A stretch of DNA of 64,000 bases, taken from Agromyces italicus DSM 16388 (lineage in GTDB: Bacteria; Actinomycetota; Actinomycetes; Actinomycetales; Microbacteriaceae). The DNA lies in the NCBI RefSeq assembly GCF_000421545.1, contig NZ_ATXF01000004.1:558001-622000 (forward strand). Reading direction: 5' to 3'. The notes below the pieces were generated by a model. It was not told the DNA's origin and ran no database searches. It saw nothing but the letters and a program-made list of their open reading frames with translations. Positions 55,837 to 64,000 of the stretch are shown in pieces. Positions within the stretch are counted from its first letter, which is position 1; every line of letters starts with the position of its first letter. Made by a program: the position numbers and the translations under genes.

Positions 55837-56849
55837 CAGTACTCGACCGTGCGGTAGTAGCGACGCTTGGTGAGCGAGTGGTTGCGTGCGCGTTCGAGGT
55901 GCTTGCTGAAACGGATCGTGACGGCGTCCACGACGATCGGCGCGACGAGGCCGCGGAATTCGGGCGAGATTCCCGCGACCGGATAGTCCGCGGTGTCGAT
56001 GACCGTGGTGTTCTCGTTGTAGCGCTCGGTGAAGCGGCAGACGCGCTCCATGAGTGGGCGGGTCTCGTCTTCGCCCACGAAGACGATGACGCTCGTGTCC
56101 TTCTCGATGAGCTCGAGCGAGCCGTGGAAGAACTCGGCGCCGTGCACTCGCGTGGTGTGCAGCCACTGCATCTCTTCGAGGATGCACATCGAGTAGTTGT
56201 AGGTGAAGCCCCAGAGGTTGCCTGCGCCGGTGAGGAAGTGATACTCGGTCTCGGCATGGCGTTCAGCGAACGCCGCAGCAATCGGATCGGCCTGTTCCTG
56301 CACCGCGGTGAGTGCCGCGGTGAGGTCGCCGAGCTCGTCGGCCAGACGCTCGTAGGCGTCGAACTCTCCACGGCGATTCAACAGCGCGGTCGCGAGCAGC
56401 AGCAGCTGGATGTCGATCGACTCTCCCGCCGTCTCGTCGTCGGCCCAGTTCACGAGAACGTGGTCGGCGGCGTGCGCGATCGGGCTGTCGGGGTGCCCGG
56501 TGAGGGCGATCGTGGTGACCCCGCGTTCGCGGCAGTAGGCGAGCGCGGTGATGGTCTCGGCGGTCGTGCCAGAGAGCGAGGAGAAGACGGCGACCGAGCG
56601 CTCGGTGAGGCGCGGGTCGCCGGTGAGCACGAGCTCGGCGGCGATGACCGACGTCACGCGCAGTGTCGACTCACGGGTGATGAGGTGCTCGTAGGGCCAC
56701 ATCGCGGCGTACGAGCCGCCAGAGCCGATGAGGTAGAGCGAGTCGTAGCCGCGTGCGGTGACGGCATCGGCGACCTGCTCGATCTGCGGACGGAGCGCGC
56801 CGGCGCCGCCGACGACGCGTTGGTAGATATCCGGGTCGAAGCCGAGCAT
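55836..56849 (-). CDS. SIS-domain protein, FrlB (fructoselysine-6-phosphate deglycase)-like
   Basis: 337 residues, close to the 340 of E. coli FrlB, with two SIS domains. First domain: LYLIGSGGSYAAMWPYEHL, SSLSGTTAETI, ALTGHPDSPIAHAADHVL. Second: FLTGAGNLWGFTYNYSMCILEEMQWLHTTRVHGAEFFHGSLE, with VGEDETRPLMERV. The C-terminus KRRYYRTVEY closely matches the RRYYGGLVEY end recalled for FrlB. FrlB splits fructoselysine 6-phosphate into glucose 6-phosphate and lysine. The ATG at 56849 has AAAGGA five bases upstream; upstream in-frame codons would run into the operator. First gene of the operon. Confidence 0.87.
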   Translation of the reverse strand: MLGFDPDIYQRVVGGAGALRPQIEQVADAVTARGYDSLYLIGSGGSYAAMWPYEHLITRESTLRVTSVIAAELVLTGDPRLTERSVAVFSSLSGTTAETITALAYCRERGVTTIALTGHPDSPIAHAADHVLVNWADDETAGESIDIQLLLLATALLNRRGEFDAYERLADELGDLTAALTAVQEQADPIAAAFAERHAETEYHFLTGAGNLWGFTYNYSMCILEEMQWLHTTRVHGAEFFHGSLELIEKDTSVIVFVGEDETRPLMERVCRFTERYNENTTVIDTADYPVAGISPEFRGLVAPIVVDAVTIRFSKHLERARNHSLTKRRYYRTVEY

Positions 56850-56906
56850 TCGGGTCCTTTCGGGTGGGACGCGCACGGACGAACGGGCTCGTCTCGGCCG
56901 CGCCGC

Positions 56907-56944
56907 AGAGTGGTACCGGTACCAATTGGTACCGGTACCACTCT
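56907..56944. promoter_or_regulatory. Perfect 38-bp palindrome with two LacI-type operators
   Basis: TGGTACCGGTACCA occurs at 56911-56924 and again at 56927-56940, separated by AT and flanked by AGAG and CTCT, so the whole 38 bases read the same on both strands. Each 14-mer is itself a palindrome with a central CG, as in LacI-family sites. It ends 58 bases before the start of the SIS gene, where the promoter should lie. Confidence 0.85.
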
Positions 56945-57488
56945 TGCACACATGAATGCGCCGAGCAAATCAATGCCACTGCCGATCGAGGGCATGCTGC
57001 GCGCTGGCGGCGGCTGCGCCCAACGACGCTCGGAGCGAAGATTCGGCGGAACCCGGGTGATGAGGGCGTGCCGTACGAACGCGCTCCACGACGAGGAGAG
57101 AACGCCGAATCATCGGTCGTGCATCGTGCATCGTGCGTCGTGAATGCCCATCACCACGGACCTGCGAGAGGCCGCTGGAGGACTCGCGATCAAGCGGCGG
57201 CTTCACGGCGTCGCGGAAACGGGTTCGACGAGTGCGACGCAAGCGCGGCGACGCCGTTCGGCACCGGCGGTGCGTGTCGCCGCGTGCGGCTCGGCCTCGA
57301 GCGGCGCGTCAGCGAGGTCGAGCTGCTGACGGCTCGGCTCGGAGCGCCCGGCTCCGTCGAAGGGAACGGCGCGTCGTCGCGTGCAGCGTCAGTGCGGTCG
57401 CGCCGGATTCGGCCGAGCAGACGATCGATGACGACGGCGAGAACAGCAGCCGGTCGCCGATCAGGAGGCAGCGGCGATGGCGGGCGAG
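56945..57488. other. Non-coding stretch between the operator and the carboxylase gene
   Basis: About 540 bases with no convincing gene on either strand. A 63-codon plus-strand frame begins near 56952 but resembles no family. The minus-strand frames downstream of the carboxylase lack a start and are Arg/Pro-rich. A 7-bp tandem repeat (TCGTGCA type, four units, 57117-57144) is present. It may be the remains of a lost gene. Confidence 0.5.
57117..57144. repeat. 7-bp tandem repeat, four units
   Basis: TCGTGCA twice, then TCGTGCG and TCGTGAA. Non-coding, with no evident function. Confidence 0.7.
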
Positions 57489-59261
57489 CTACGCGTCGGC
57501 GATCGACAGCAGCAGGTGCCCGCTCGAGACGGTCGCGCCGGCCTCGGCGTTCACGCCGCCGATCACGCCGTCCTTGTGGGCGACGATCGGCTGCTCCATC
57601 TTCATGGCCTCGAGCACGAGCACGAGATCGCCCTTGACGACCTTGTCGCCCTCGGCGACGGCGACCTTCACGACGGTCGCCTGCATCGGCGCCTTCACGG
57701 CGTCGCCGGTACCGGTGTCGACGGCGTGCGATCCGGTGCGACGGCGCGGCGCGGGGCCGGCCGTGAGCTTCGCGGCGGATGCTCCGCCGGCGAGCCGCTT
57801 CGGAAGGCTGACCTCGATGCGGCGACCGGCGACCTCGACGACGACGCTGGTGCGCGCCGCGGGGGCCGCGGACTCCTCGAGCTCGCCCGACCACGGCTCC
57901 AGCCGGTTGTCGTACTCGGTCTCGATCCAGCGCGTGTAGATCGAGAACGGCGCATCGCCCTCGGGCGCGAACGCCGGGTTGTTCACGATGTCACGGTGGA
58001 AGGGGAGCACGGTGGGCAGCCCCGCGACCTCGAACTCGTCGAGGGCTCGACGCGCGCGCGAGAGCGCCTCCGCACGGTCTTTTCCGGTGACGATGAGCTT
58101 CGCGAGCAGCGAGTCGAACGCGCCCGAGATCTCGTCGCCGCTGGTCACGCCCGAGTCGACCCGGATCCCGGGGCCGCCCGGGAAGCGGAGCTGGTGGATC
58201 GGACCGGGCGCGGGGAGGAAGCCTCGGCCCGGGTCTTCGCCGTTGATGCGGAACTCGATCGAGTGCCCCTGCGTCTCGGGGTCGGCGTAGTCGAGCACGC
58301 CGCCCTCGGCGAGCCGGAACTGCTCTCGGACGAGGTCGAGGCCGGTGACCTCTTCGGAGACCGGGTGCTCGACCTGGAGGCGGGTGTTCACCTCGAGGAA
58401 CGAGACCGTGCCGTCCTGGCCGATGAGGAACTCGCAGGTGCCGGCGCCGACATAGCCCACTTCGCGAAGGATCGCCTTCGACGACTCGTACAGGGCCGAC
58501 CGCTGCGCCTCGCTGAGGAACGGCGCCGGCGCCTCCTCGACGAGCTTCTGGTGGCGGCGCTGCAGCGAGCAGTCGCGCGTCGAGACCACGACGACGTTGC
58601 CGTGCTGGTCGGCGAGGCACTGGGTCTCGACGTGGCGGGGCTTGTCGAGGTACTTCTCGACGAAGCACTCGCCCCGGCCGAAGGCGGCGACCGCCTCGCG
58701 GGTGGCCGACTCGAAGAGCTCGGGCACCTCTTCACGGGTGCGGGCGACCTTGAGGCCGCGGCCGCCGCCGCCGAAGGCGGCCTTGATCGCCACGGGCAGG
58801 CCGTGGACGTCGACGAACTCGAGCACCTCCGAGGCATCCGCGACGGGGTTCAGGGTGCCGGGCGCGAGCGGGGCGCCGACCTTCTCGGCCACGTGGCGGG
58901 CGGAGACCTTGTCGCCGAGACGCTCGATCGCCTCGGGCGAGGGGCCGATCCAGACGAGGCCGGCGCCGATGACGGCGCGCGCGAAGTCGGGGTTCTCGGC
59001 GAGGAAGCCGTAGCCGGGGTGCACGGCGTCGGCGCCCGAGCGGCGGGCGACCGAGAGGATCTTGTCGATGACGAGGTAGGTCTCGGCGCTCGTGGTGCCC
59101 TCGAGGGCGTACGCCTCGTCGGCGAGCTTCACGTGGCGGGCGTCGCGGTCCTGGTCGGCGTAGACGGCGACCGAGCCGATGCCGGCGTCGCGAGCGGCGC
59201 GGATCACGCGGACGGCGATCTCTCCACGGTTGGCGATGAGGACCTTGGTGATACGCGGCAT
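57489..59261 (-). CDS. Biotin carboxylase/biotin carboxyl carrier fusion (acyl-CoA carboxylase alpha chain)
   Basis: 590 residues. The N-terminal biotin carboxylase domain (about 1-450) has [22 protein letters not shown], the ATP-grasp loop [44 protein letters not shown] and [22 protein letters not shown]. The carrier domain at the C-terminus has the biotin site AMKM with Lys554. It supplies carboxybiotin to a separate AccD-type subunit to make malonyl- or methylmalonyl-CoA for fatty acid and lipid synthesis; this is the actinobacterial AccA3/BccA form. No epsilon or beta subunit gene is adjacent. The ATG at 59261 is the family start; the longer frame overlaps maf. Confidence 0.96.
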   Translation of the reverse strand: MPRITKVLIANRGEIAVRVIRAARDAGIGSVAVYADQDRDARHVKLADEAYALEGTTSAETYLVIDKILSVARRSGADAVHPGYGFLAENPDFARAVIGAGLVWIGPSPEAIERLGDKVSARHVAEKVGAPLAPGTLNPVADASEVLEFVDVHGLPVAIKAAFGGGGRGLKVARTREEVPELFESATREAVAAFGRGECFVEKYLDKPRHVETQCLADQHGNVVVVSTRDCSLQRRHQKLVEEAPAPFLSEAQRSALYESSKAILREVGYVGAGTCEFLIGQDGTVSFLEVNTRLQVEHPVSEEVTGLDLVREQFRLAEGGVLDYADPETQGHSIEFRINGEDPGRGFLPAPGPIHQLRFPGGPGIRVDSGVTSGDEISGAFDSLLAKLIVTGKDRAEALSRARRALDEFEVAGLPTVLPFHRDIVNNPAFAPEGDAPFSIYTRWIETEYDNRLEPWSGELEESAAPAARTSVVVEVAGRRIEVSLPKRLAGGASAAKLTAGPAPRRRTGSHAVDTGTGDAVKAPMQATVVKVAVAEGDKVVKGDLVLVLEAMKMEQPIVAHKDGVIGGVNAEAGATVSSGHLLLSIADA

Positions 59262-59353
59262 AGTTCCCAAGCCTATTGCGCAGGGCGGCGCCGACTTTGG
59301 GTGACCTCCACAAAATGAATGGATGTCTCTTGCGGCAGGCGACAATCGCGGCG

Positions 59354-60007
59354 TCAGCCCCCGGCGGCGCCGCCCCGGTTCCACAGCGAGGTCCACTCGA
59401 CGCCGAGCTCGCGCACGAGGTCGCGCAGGGTGGAGAGCGAGAGCCCGACGACCGTCGAGGGGTCGCCTTCGACGCGGCGGATGAACGGGCCGCCCAGACT
59501 GTCGACCGTGAACGCGCCCGCGACGAGCAGCGGTTCGCCGGTGGCGATGTACGCGTCGATCTCGGCCTCGTCGAGGGCGGCGAACCGCACCGTCGCCATG
59601 TCGGCGCGGCCGACGGCACCACGGACCTCGCCGCCGCGGTGATCGATCAGCCAGTGCCCCGACCAGAGGTCGCCGTGGCCGCCGTTCTGCGCGAGCCAAC
59701 GCGTCTTCGCCACGTCGGGCGTGTGCGGCTTGCCGTGGATCGCGCCGCCCGTGAGGAACGCCGAGTCGCCGCCGAGGATGAGGCCGTCGATCTCGTCGCC
59801 GCCCGGCCTGGCGCCGATGAGCGCCTCGGCCTTGGCCCGGGCGAGCAGCTGCACCATCTCGCGGGCCTCGAGCGGGCCCGACTCCGCTTCTCGTGCGGCC
59901 ACGGCCGCCGGCTCGTCGACGCCGGGCGGGACGGCGATCGGTTCGATGCCCGCGGCGCGAAGGGTCTGGAGCCGTGCCGGCGAAGTCGAAGCGAGGTAGA
60001 GGCGCAT
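59354..60007 (-). CDS. maf: Maf-family nucleotide pyrophosphatase
   Basis: 217 residues. A house-cleaning enzyme that hydrolyses non-canonical or methylated nucleoside triphosphates to monophosphates. [20 protein letters not shown] is the family opening, with [23 protein letters not shown] (catalytic Asp region) and [27 protein letters not shown] closing the active site. The ATG at 60007 has a CAGGAT box six bases upstream. It is divergent from the RNA methyltransferase gene by 46 bases and lies 92 bases upstream of the carboxylase start on the same strand. Confidence 0.94.
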   Translation of the reverse strand: MRLYLASTSPARLQTLRAAGIEPIAVPPGVDEPAAVAAREAESGPLEAREMVQLLARAKAEALIGARPGGDEIDGLILGGDSAFLTGGAIHGKPHTPDVAKTRWLAQNGGHGDLWSGHWLIDHRGGEVRGAVGRADMATVRFAALDEAEIDAYIATGEPLLVAGAFTVDSLGGPFIRRVEGDPSTVVGLSLSTLRDLVRELGVEWTSLWNRGGAAGG

Positions 60008-60013
60008 CACCCC

Positions 60014-60019
60014 ATCCTG
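60014..60019 (-). promoter_or_regulatory. -10 box for maf
   Basis: CAGGAT on the minus strand, six bases before the ATG at 60007; leaderless type. Confidence 0.45.
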
Positions 60020-60053
60020 CCTGCACTCAGGGCGGCTGTGGAATGCTCGGAGC

Positions 60054-61415
60054 ATGGTGAATCCCGATCGTCGACGTCGCAGCAGCGCCCGTCGTCCCGC
60101 GCGCGCGCAGGGCGCCGCATCCCGCCCGCCCCGCCCGGCTCCCGCCGAACCGCGGCTCGACGGCCCCGTGCTCGAACTCGACGTCGAGCGGATCGCCCAC
60201 GGCGGCGTCGCCGTCGCCCACCACGAGGGCCGGGTCGTCTTCGTCGCCGATGCCATTCCGGGCGAGCGCGTGCGCGCCCGCGTCACCGACACCGGCAAAG
60301 CGAGGTTCTGGCGCGCCGAGACACTCGAGGTGCTCGACGCCTCGCCCGACCGCCGCGAGCACCCCTGGGCCGAGGCCGGGGTCGACCGGGCGCCCGAACA
60401 CCGCGCCGGCGGCGCCGAGTTCGGTCACATCGCGATGGCCCGCCAACGCGCGCTGAAGGCCGAGGTGCTCGTCGACGCACTCGCGCGCTTCGGCGGCGTT
60501 CCGCGCCGCGTCGAGGTCGAGGCGGTCGATCCGGGGCTCGCGCCCGGCGCCGACCCCGAGCTCGGCACCGGGTGGCGTACCCGGCTCCGCCTCCAGGTCG
60601 ACGCCGACGGCCGCGTCGGTCCGTACGCGGCACGAAGCCACCGGGTCGTCCCCGTGGCATCCGTGCCGCTCGCCGTGCCAGAGCTCGCCCCGCTCGCGCC
60701 GCTCGACGAGCGCTTCGCCGGTGCGCTGTCGGTCGACCTCGTCGCCCCGTCGCTCGGCAACCCCTGGGTCGTCGTCGACACCGGCGAGGCGACGCGGGGC
60801 GGCCGTACCCAGCGCATCGAGGAGCAGGTCGGCGACCGGGTCTTCAGGCTCGACCGAGGCGGCTTCTGGCAGGTGCACCGGGGCGCGGCCGCGACGCTGA
60901 GCGTCGCAGTGCAGGACCTCGTGGACGATGAGCTCTTCGATCCGCGCGCCGCGAACCACGACCTCTACGGCGGGGTGGGCCTCCTCGCCGCGGCGATCGG
61001 CGATCGCTTCGGCGACGCGGTGCGCATCACCTCCGTCGAGTCGGATGCTCGTGCCACCGAGCACGCGGGCGCGAACCTCGCCGACTGGGTGGGCGCACGC
61101 GTCGTCACCGGCCGGGTCGATCGCTACCTGGATGAACTCGCCGCGGCCGCGAGCCCGTCCGAGCGCGAGCGGATGCGCGCCGCGACCATCGTGCTCGATC
61201 CGCCGCGCTCCGGCGCCGGGCGCCAGGTCGTCGAACGGCTCGCCTCCCTCGCGCCGCGGCAGCTCGTCTACGTCGCGTGCGACCCGGTCGCGCTCGCCCG
61301 CGACGTCGGGATCTTCGCCGAGCACGGGTACCGGCTCGACGCGATCCGCGCCTTCGATCTCTTCCCGAACACCCATCACGTCGAGGCGGTCGCGCGTCTG
61401 ACCGCTATCGTGTGA
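60054..61415 (+). CDS. TRAM-domain class I SAM-dependent RNA methyltransferase (TrmA/RlmD type)
   Basis: 453 residues. Basic N-terminus of about 35 residues, TRAM domain (about 38-105: DVERIAHGGVAVAHHEGRVVFVADAIPGERVRARV), then a methyltransferase domain. DLYGGVGLLAAAI binds SAM, LDPPRSGAG and LVYVACDPVALARD hold the catalytic Cys409, and DLFPNTHHVEAVA is the closing motif. It makes 5-methyluridine or a related mark in rRNA or tRNA. The Cys cluster that binds Fe-S in RlmD (CGGC) is replaced by AGGA at 118-121, so the iron-sulfur cluster is probably absent. It is 21 bases upstream of the response regulator gene. Confidence 0.92.
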   Translation: MVNPDRRRRSSARRPARAQGAASRPPRPAPAEPRLDGPVLELDVERIAHGGVAVAHHEGRVVFVADAIPGERVRARVTDTGKARFWRAETLEVLDASPDRREHPWAEAGVDRAPEHRAGGAEFGHIAMARQRALKAEVLVDALARFGGVPRRVEVEAVDPGLAPGADPELGTGWRTRLRLQVDADGRVGPYAARSHRVVPVASVPLAVPELAPLAPLDERFAGALSVDLVAPSLGNPWVVVDTGEATRGGRTQRIEEQVGDRVFRLDRGGFWQVHRGAAATLSVAVQDLVDDELFDPRAANHDLYGGVGLLAAAIGDRFGDAVRITSVESDARATEHAGANLADWVGARVVTGRVDRYLDELAAAASPSERERMRAATIVLDPPRSGAGRQVVERLASLAPRQLVYVACDPVALARDVGIFAEHGYRLDAIRAFDLFPNTHHVEAVARLTAIV

Positions 61416-61435
61416 CTCGACGGGAAGGGGGGCCG

Positions 61436-62125
61436 GTGGCCGAGGAAGCGCAGACGACGAAGCCCGCGGCGACGGTGGCGATCGTCGACGATCACGAGGC
61501 GGTGCGCATCGGTCTGCGCGCGGCATGCGAGGCCGCAGGCTACGACGTCATGGCCGACACGGCCGACGTCGCCGAACTGCTGCCCGTGATCGAAGCGCGG
61601 CGGTGCGACGTCGTGGTGCTCGACCTCTCGCTCGGCGACGGCACCTCCGTGACCGAGAACGTTCGGGGGGTGCTCGCGACCGGCAGCGCCGTGCTCGTGC
61701 ACAGCATCGCCGACCGTGTCGCCGCCGTGCGCGAGTCGCTCGCCGCGGGCGCCGCGGGCGTCATCCCGAAGGCATCGCCGATGTCGGCGGTGATCGGCGC
61801 GATCGCGACCGTCGCCGGCGGCGGGGTGCTCACGAACGTCGAGTGGGCGAGTGCGATCGAAGCCGACCGCGAGTTCGCGAAGGCGCAACTCGGGCGGCGC
61901 GAGCGCGACGTCCTCCACCTCTACGCCTCGGGCCTGCCGTTGAAGGCCGTCGCGATGCAACTGGGCATCGCCCATTCCACGGCGCGCGAGTATCTCGACC
62001 GGATCCGGGCGAAGTACGTCGAGATCGGCCGCCCGGCGCCGACCAAGGTCGACCTGCTGCGCCGCGCCGTCGAAGACGGGATCCTCCCGGGCCTCGATGC
62101 CGAGAGCGGTGATGGGCGCGGCTGA
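61436..62125 (+). CDS. NarL/FixJ-type response regulator
   Basis: 229 residues. Receiver domain with VAIVDDHEAVRIGL, phospho-acceptor Asp63 in VVLDLSLGDGT, Ser in LVHSIAD and Lys in GVIPKASP; C-terminal LuxR-type helix-turn-helix (GRRERDVLHLYASGLPLKAVAMQLGIAHSTAREYLDRIRAKYVE). The GTG at 61436 follows GAAGGGG. It overlaps the histidine kinase gene by 14 bases, so the two form a two-component system. Targets are unknown. Confidence 0.93.
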   Translation: MAEEAQTTKPAATVAIVDDHEAVRIGLRAACEAAGYDVMADTADVAELLPVIEARRCDVVVLDLSLGDGTSVTENVRGVLATGSAVLVHSIADRVAAVRESLAAGAAGVIPKASPMSAVIGAIATVAGGGVLTNVEWASAIEADREFAKAQLGRRERDVLHLYASGLPLKAVAMQLGIAHSTAREYLDRIRAKYVEIGRPAPTKVDLLRRAVEDGILPGLDAESGDGRG

Positions 62126-63398
62126 ATGGCGGGTGCCCCGTCCCCCGCAGCGCAGACCCGCGGTCACTCGCGCGCAGGTCGAGACGATCATCGCCCGCGC
62201 AGTCGGCGCGGTCGGGCTCGTCTTCGGGGCGCAGTCGCTGCCGCTCGCGCTCGAGCAGGCCGACGTGCTCGGCATCGGTGCGGGCGCGGCGCTCATGGCT
62301 GGGCTGTTCGGCGGGATCGCCGCGCTCGCGGTTGCGACGGTCGCGAAGGTGGCGGTGCGCACCGCCTGCCTCGTCTTCGCCGGATTCTACGTCGCCGCGC
62401 TCGTCGCCTGGCCGCTGATCGTCAGTGACGCCGATGCGCTCGACGGTGCCGCGCCCTGGCTGTACTACCTGTGCACGGTGGCCACGGCCTGCGCCGCCGT
62501 GGCGTTGCCTCCCCTCTGGGCGGCTGCCTACACCTTCATCGTGCCGGCGATCTACGGCGTCATCCGCTTCTCCCCGTCGGGCGGGCAGGCGCCTCCGCTG
62601 CTCGCGGTGCTCGACGCGCTCTACGCGGTGGTGCTCGGAGTCGTCGTGCTCGCGATCATCACGATGCTGCGCGAGGCCGCCTCGGCCGTCGACACGGCGC
62701 AGGAGGCGGCGCTCGAACGGTACGATCTCGTCGCGCGACAGCATGCGACCGAGACCGAACGTGTGAAGGTCGACGCGCTCGTGCACGACAGCGTGCTGAC
62801 GACCCTGCTCTCGGCGGCGTCGGCGAGCAGCGAGGGCGAGCAGCAGCTGGCCGCCAGGATGGCGAGGGACGCGCTGAACCGACTCGATGAGGCCGGGGCG
62901 AGCGGCCCGCGCGCGTTCGGGCGGGTGGGGCTCCCGGTGCTCGTGCGACGGCTCCGCGCGGCACTGACGACGTTCAACACGAACTTCGCGGTCCGCGTCG
63001 TGAACGCCGGCGGTGTCGAGCTGCCGGTCGAGGTCATCGACGCGCTCTACACGGCGTCGGTCCAGGCGATGGTCAACAGCGTGCAGCACGCCGACGAGCC
63101 GGGGCGACGCGCGCGGCGCGAGATCCGCGTCAGGGGTGTGCGCGCGGGCGGCTGCGTCATCGAGGTCGCCGACAACGGGGTCGGATTCGAGCCGGACGGG
63201 GTGCCGGGCGAGCGGCTGGGACTCCGGGTGTCGATCGAGGAGCGGATCGCGAACGTGGGCGGCAGCTCGGAGATCGCGTCGCGACCCGGCCACGGCACGA
63301 CCGTGACGCTCGCGTGGCCGGCTGGTGCACTCGGCGGTGACCTCGGTGCGCCCGGAAGCGGCAACGGTGCAGTACCCGCGGCGGGTGGCGTCGCATGA
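62112..63398 (+). CDS. Membrane sensor histidine kinase
   Basis: 428 residues. Five or six membrane segments in the first 185 residues, a short linker helix, a dimerisation/phosphoacceptor stretch with His225 in VKVDALVHDSVLTTLLSAA, and a GHKL ATPase domain with the N box (ASVQAMVNSVQHA), G1 (VEVADNGVGFE), G2 (LGLRVSIEERIANVGG) and GHGTTVTLAWP. The ATG at 62112 overlaps the response regulator gene; GTG 62109 is possible. There is no large extracellular loop, so it may sense a membrane or intramembrane signal. The stop overlaps the next gene (ATGA). Confidence 0.92.
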   Translation: MGAAEWRVPRPPQRRPAVTRAQVETIIARAVGAVGLVFGAQSLPLALEQADVLGIGAGAALMAGLFGGIAALAVATVAKVAVRTACLVFAGFYVAALVAWPLIVSDADALDGAAPWLYYLCTVATACAAVALPPLWAAAYTFIVPAIYGVIRFSPSGGQAPPLLAVLDALYAVVLGVVVLAIITMLREAASAVDTAQEAALERYDLVARQHATETERVKVDALVHDSVLTTLLSAASASSEGEQQLAARMARDALNRLDEAGASGPRAFGRVGLPVLVRRLRAALTTFNTNFAVRVVNAGGVELPVEVIDALYTASVQAMVNSVQHADEPGRRARREIRVRGVRAGGCVIEVADNGVGFEPDGVPGERLGLRVSIEERIANVGGSSEIASRPGHGTTVTLAWPAGALGGDLGAPGSGNGAVPAAGGVA

Positions 63399-64000
63399 TC
63401 ACGATTCCGCGCTGGTTGCTGCTCGTGCTCGGCGCCCTCTTCTCCGCCTACCACGTCGTCCTCGGCATCTATTCGCTGGGGGCCCCTGACTCGCCGTGGC
63501 CGACGGTCGTCGCACTCGTGCTCTACTCGGCGGCGACGGTCGCGAGTCTGTGGCCGACCCGCCGGGTGCGGATGCCCGACTGGCTCGCCGCCTTCGACCT
63601 CGCCGTGAGCATCGTGCTGCCCCTCCTCGTGACGAGCCAGCTCGATCCCGACGCCGACAACGGCTACGCGACCTGGTACGTCGCGGCGGTCGGAACGCTG
63701 ATGACGATCGCCGCCGCCCGTCGCCGGCTCATCGCGGCCTGGGCCGGCGTGATCGCGCTCGCTCTCCAGACGGTGCTCTGGGCGGGACCGCTCGCGCTCG
63801 GCTCGCTCGGGGTCATCGGCAGCCTCGTCTGGGTCGCGATCGCCCACATGCTCACGAGCGCGCTGACGAATGCCGGCCGCGAGACGCGCCGCTACGCCCA
63901 GGCCGAGCGCGAGGCCGCCGCATGGCAGGCCGCGCAGGACGCCCACCTCTTCGAAGGGCGGATGCGGCTCGCGCAGACGGACCGCGTCGCCGCGCCGATG
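63395..64000 (+). CDS. Second membrane sensor-like protein (3' end outside window)
   Basis: 202 residues are visible, starting at ATG 63395 within the stop of the kinase gene (ATGA); the frame stays open to the window end. The first 160 residues hold five or six hydrophobic segments (WLLLVLGALFSAYHVVLGIY, TVVALVLYSAATVASLW, FDLAVSIVLPLLV, YVAAVGTLMTIAAA, AWAGVIALALQTVLWAGPLA, LGVIGSLVWVAIAHMLTSA). They are followed by a charged helix (NAGRETRRYAQAEREAAAWQAA) leading into sequence resembling the linker of NarL-type kinases (MRLAQTDRVAAPM). The layout copies the preceding kinase. Probably a partner sensor or a second histidine kinase; the catalytic part is not in view. Confidence 0.8.
   Translation, partial: MITIPRWLLLVLGALFSAYHVVLGIYSLGAPDSPWPTVVALVLYSAATVASLWPTRRVRMPDWLAAFDLAVSIVLPLLVTSQLDPDADNGYATWYVAAVGTLMTIAAARRRLIAAWAGVIALALQTVLWAGPLALGSLGVIGSLVWVAIAHMLTSALTNAGRETRRYAQAEREAAAWQAAQDAHLFEGRMRLAQTDRVAAPM

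Noticed and set aside
56952-57143. A 63-codon plus-strand frame starting inside the operator region, divergent from the SIS gene
   Set aside because: No recognisable family, no ribosome binding site, and an Arg-rich composition like non-coding frames here.
57190-57480. A possible acyl-CoA carboxylase epsilon subunit downstream of the carboxylase on the minus strand
   Set aside because: Epsilon subunits often sit near this gene, but no frame here has a start codon or the expected short conserved motif.

Overview
The window is very GC-rich (codons end almost always in G or C) and almost fully coding. Its family content, the actinobacterial succinate dehydrogenase subunits, an accA3-type biotin carboxylase/BCCP fusion, LAxTG-like sorting signals and many leaderless start codons point to an actinomycete, most likely a Microbacteriaceae member (Agromyces/Microbacterium-like). 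The genus is an inference. No rRNA, tRNA, CRISPR array, transposase or phage gene was found.

Layout. 1-5.5 kb: the 3' half of glpK, then a convergent minus-strand run yihY-xthA-trpS-GNAT-HAD, in which the GNAT reading frame is broken at a G6/C6 tract. 5.6-29.3 kb: an island of four tandem plus-strand genes for secreted, wall-anchored proteins of about 1166, 850, 2383 and 3170 residues. Two carry von Willebrand A (VWA) domains, and all four share an unrecognised Trp-rich module before a sorting signal. Each gene is a separate unit with its own terminator. Upstream regions share a palindromic motif of the type TACCCCGAA...GGGG, and the leaders are conserved pairwise (genes 1 and 2; genes 3 and 4).

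29.5-33.0 kb: sdhCDAB (minus strand), divergent from a mannose-1-phosphate guanylyltransferase gene, with a candidate DtxR/IdeR-type iron box between them. 34.3-49.1 kb: a nucleoside uptake and salvage region. It holds two BMP-type substrate-binding lipoproteins, an ABC ATPase with two permeases, cytidine deaminase, pyrimidine nucleoside phosphorylase, adenosine deaminase, PTS IIA and IIB proteins with no IIC, purine nucleoside phosphorylase and a phosphohexomutase. The last enzyme could convert the released (deoxy)ribose 1-phosphate to the 5-phosphate. An LpdA-like flavoprotein and an amino-acid permease follow.

50.7-56.9 kb: a translationally coupled minus-strand operon (FrlB-like SIS protein, FrlD-like PfkB kinase, NhaC-family transporter, divergent amidohydrolase) followed by a LacI regulator. 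It lies behind a perfect 38-bp palindrome containing two 14-bp LacI-style operators, and probably serves catabolism of glycated amines (Amadori compounds). 57.5-64 kb: biotin carboxylase/BCCP, Maf, a TrmA/RlmD-type RNA methyltransferase without Fe-S cysteines, and a NarL-type response regulator with a histidine kinase and a second membrane protein cut by the window end.

At least eight genes have a TANNNT-like -10 box six or seven bases before the start codon, which implies leaderless mRNAs. Several intergenic regions hold long inverted repeats, one of them with pseudoknot-ordered arms.
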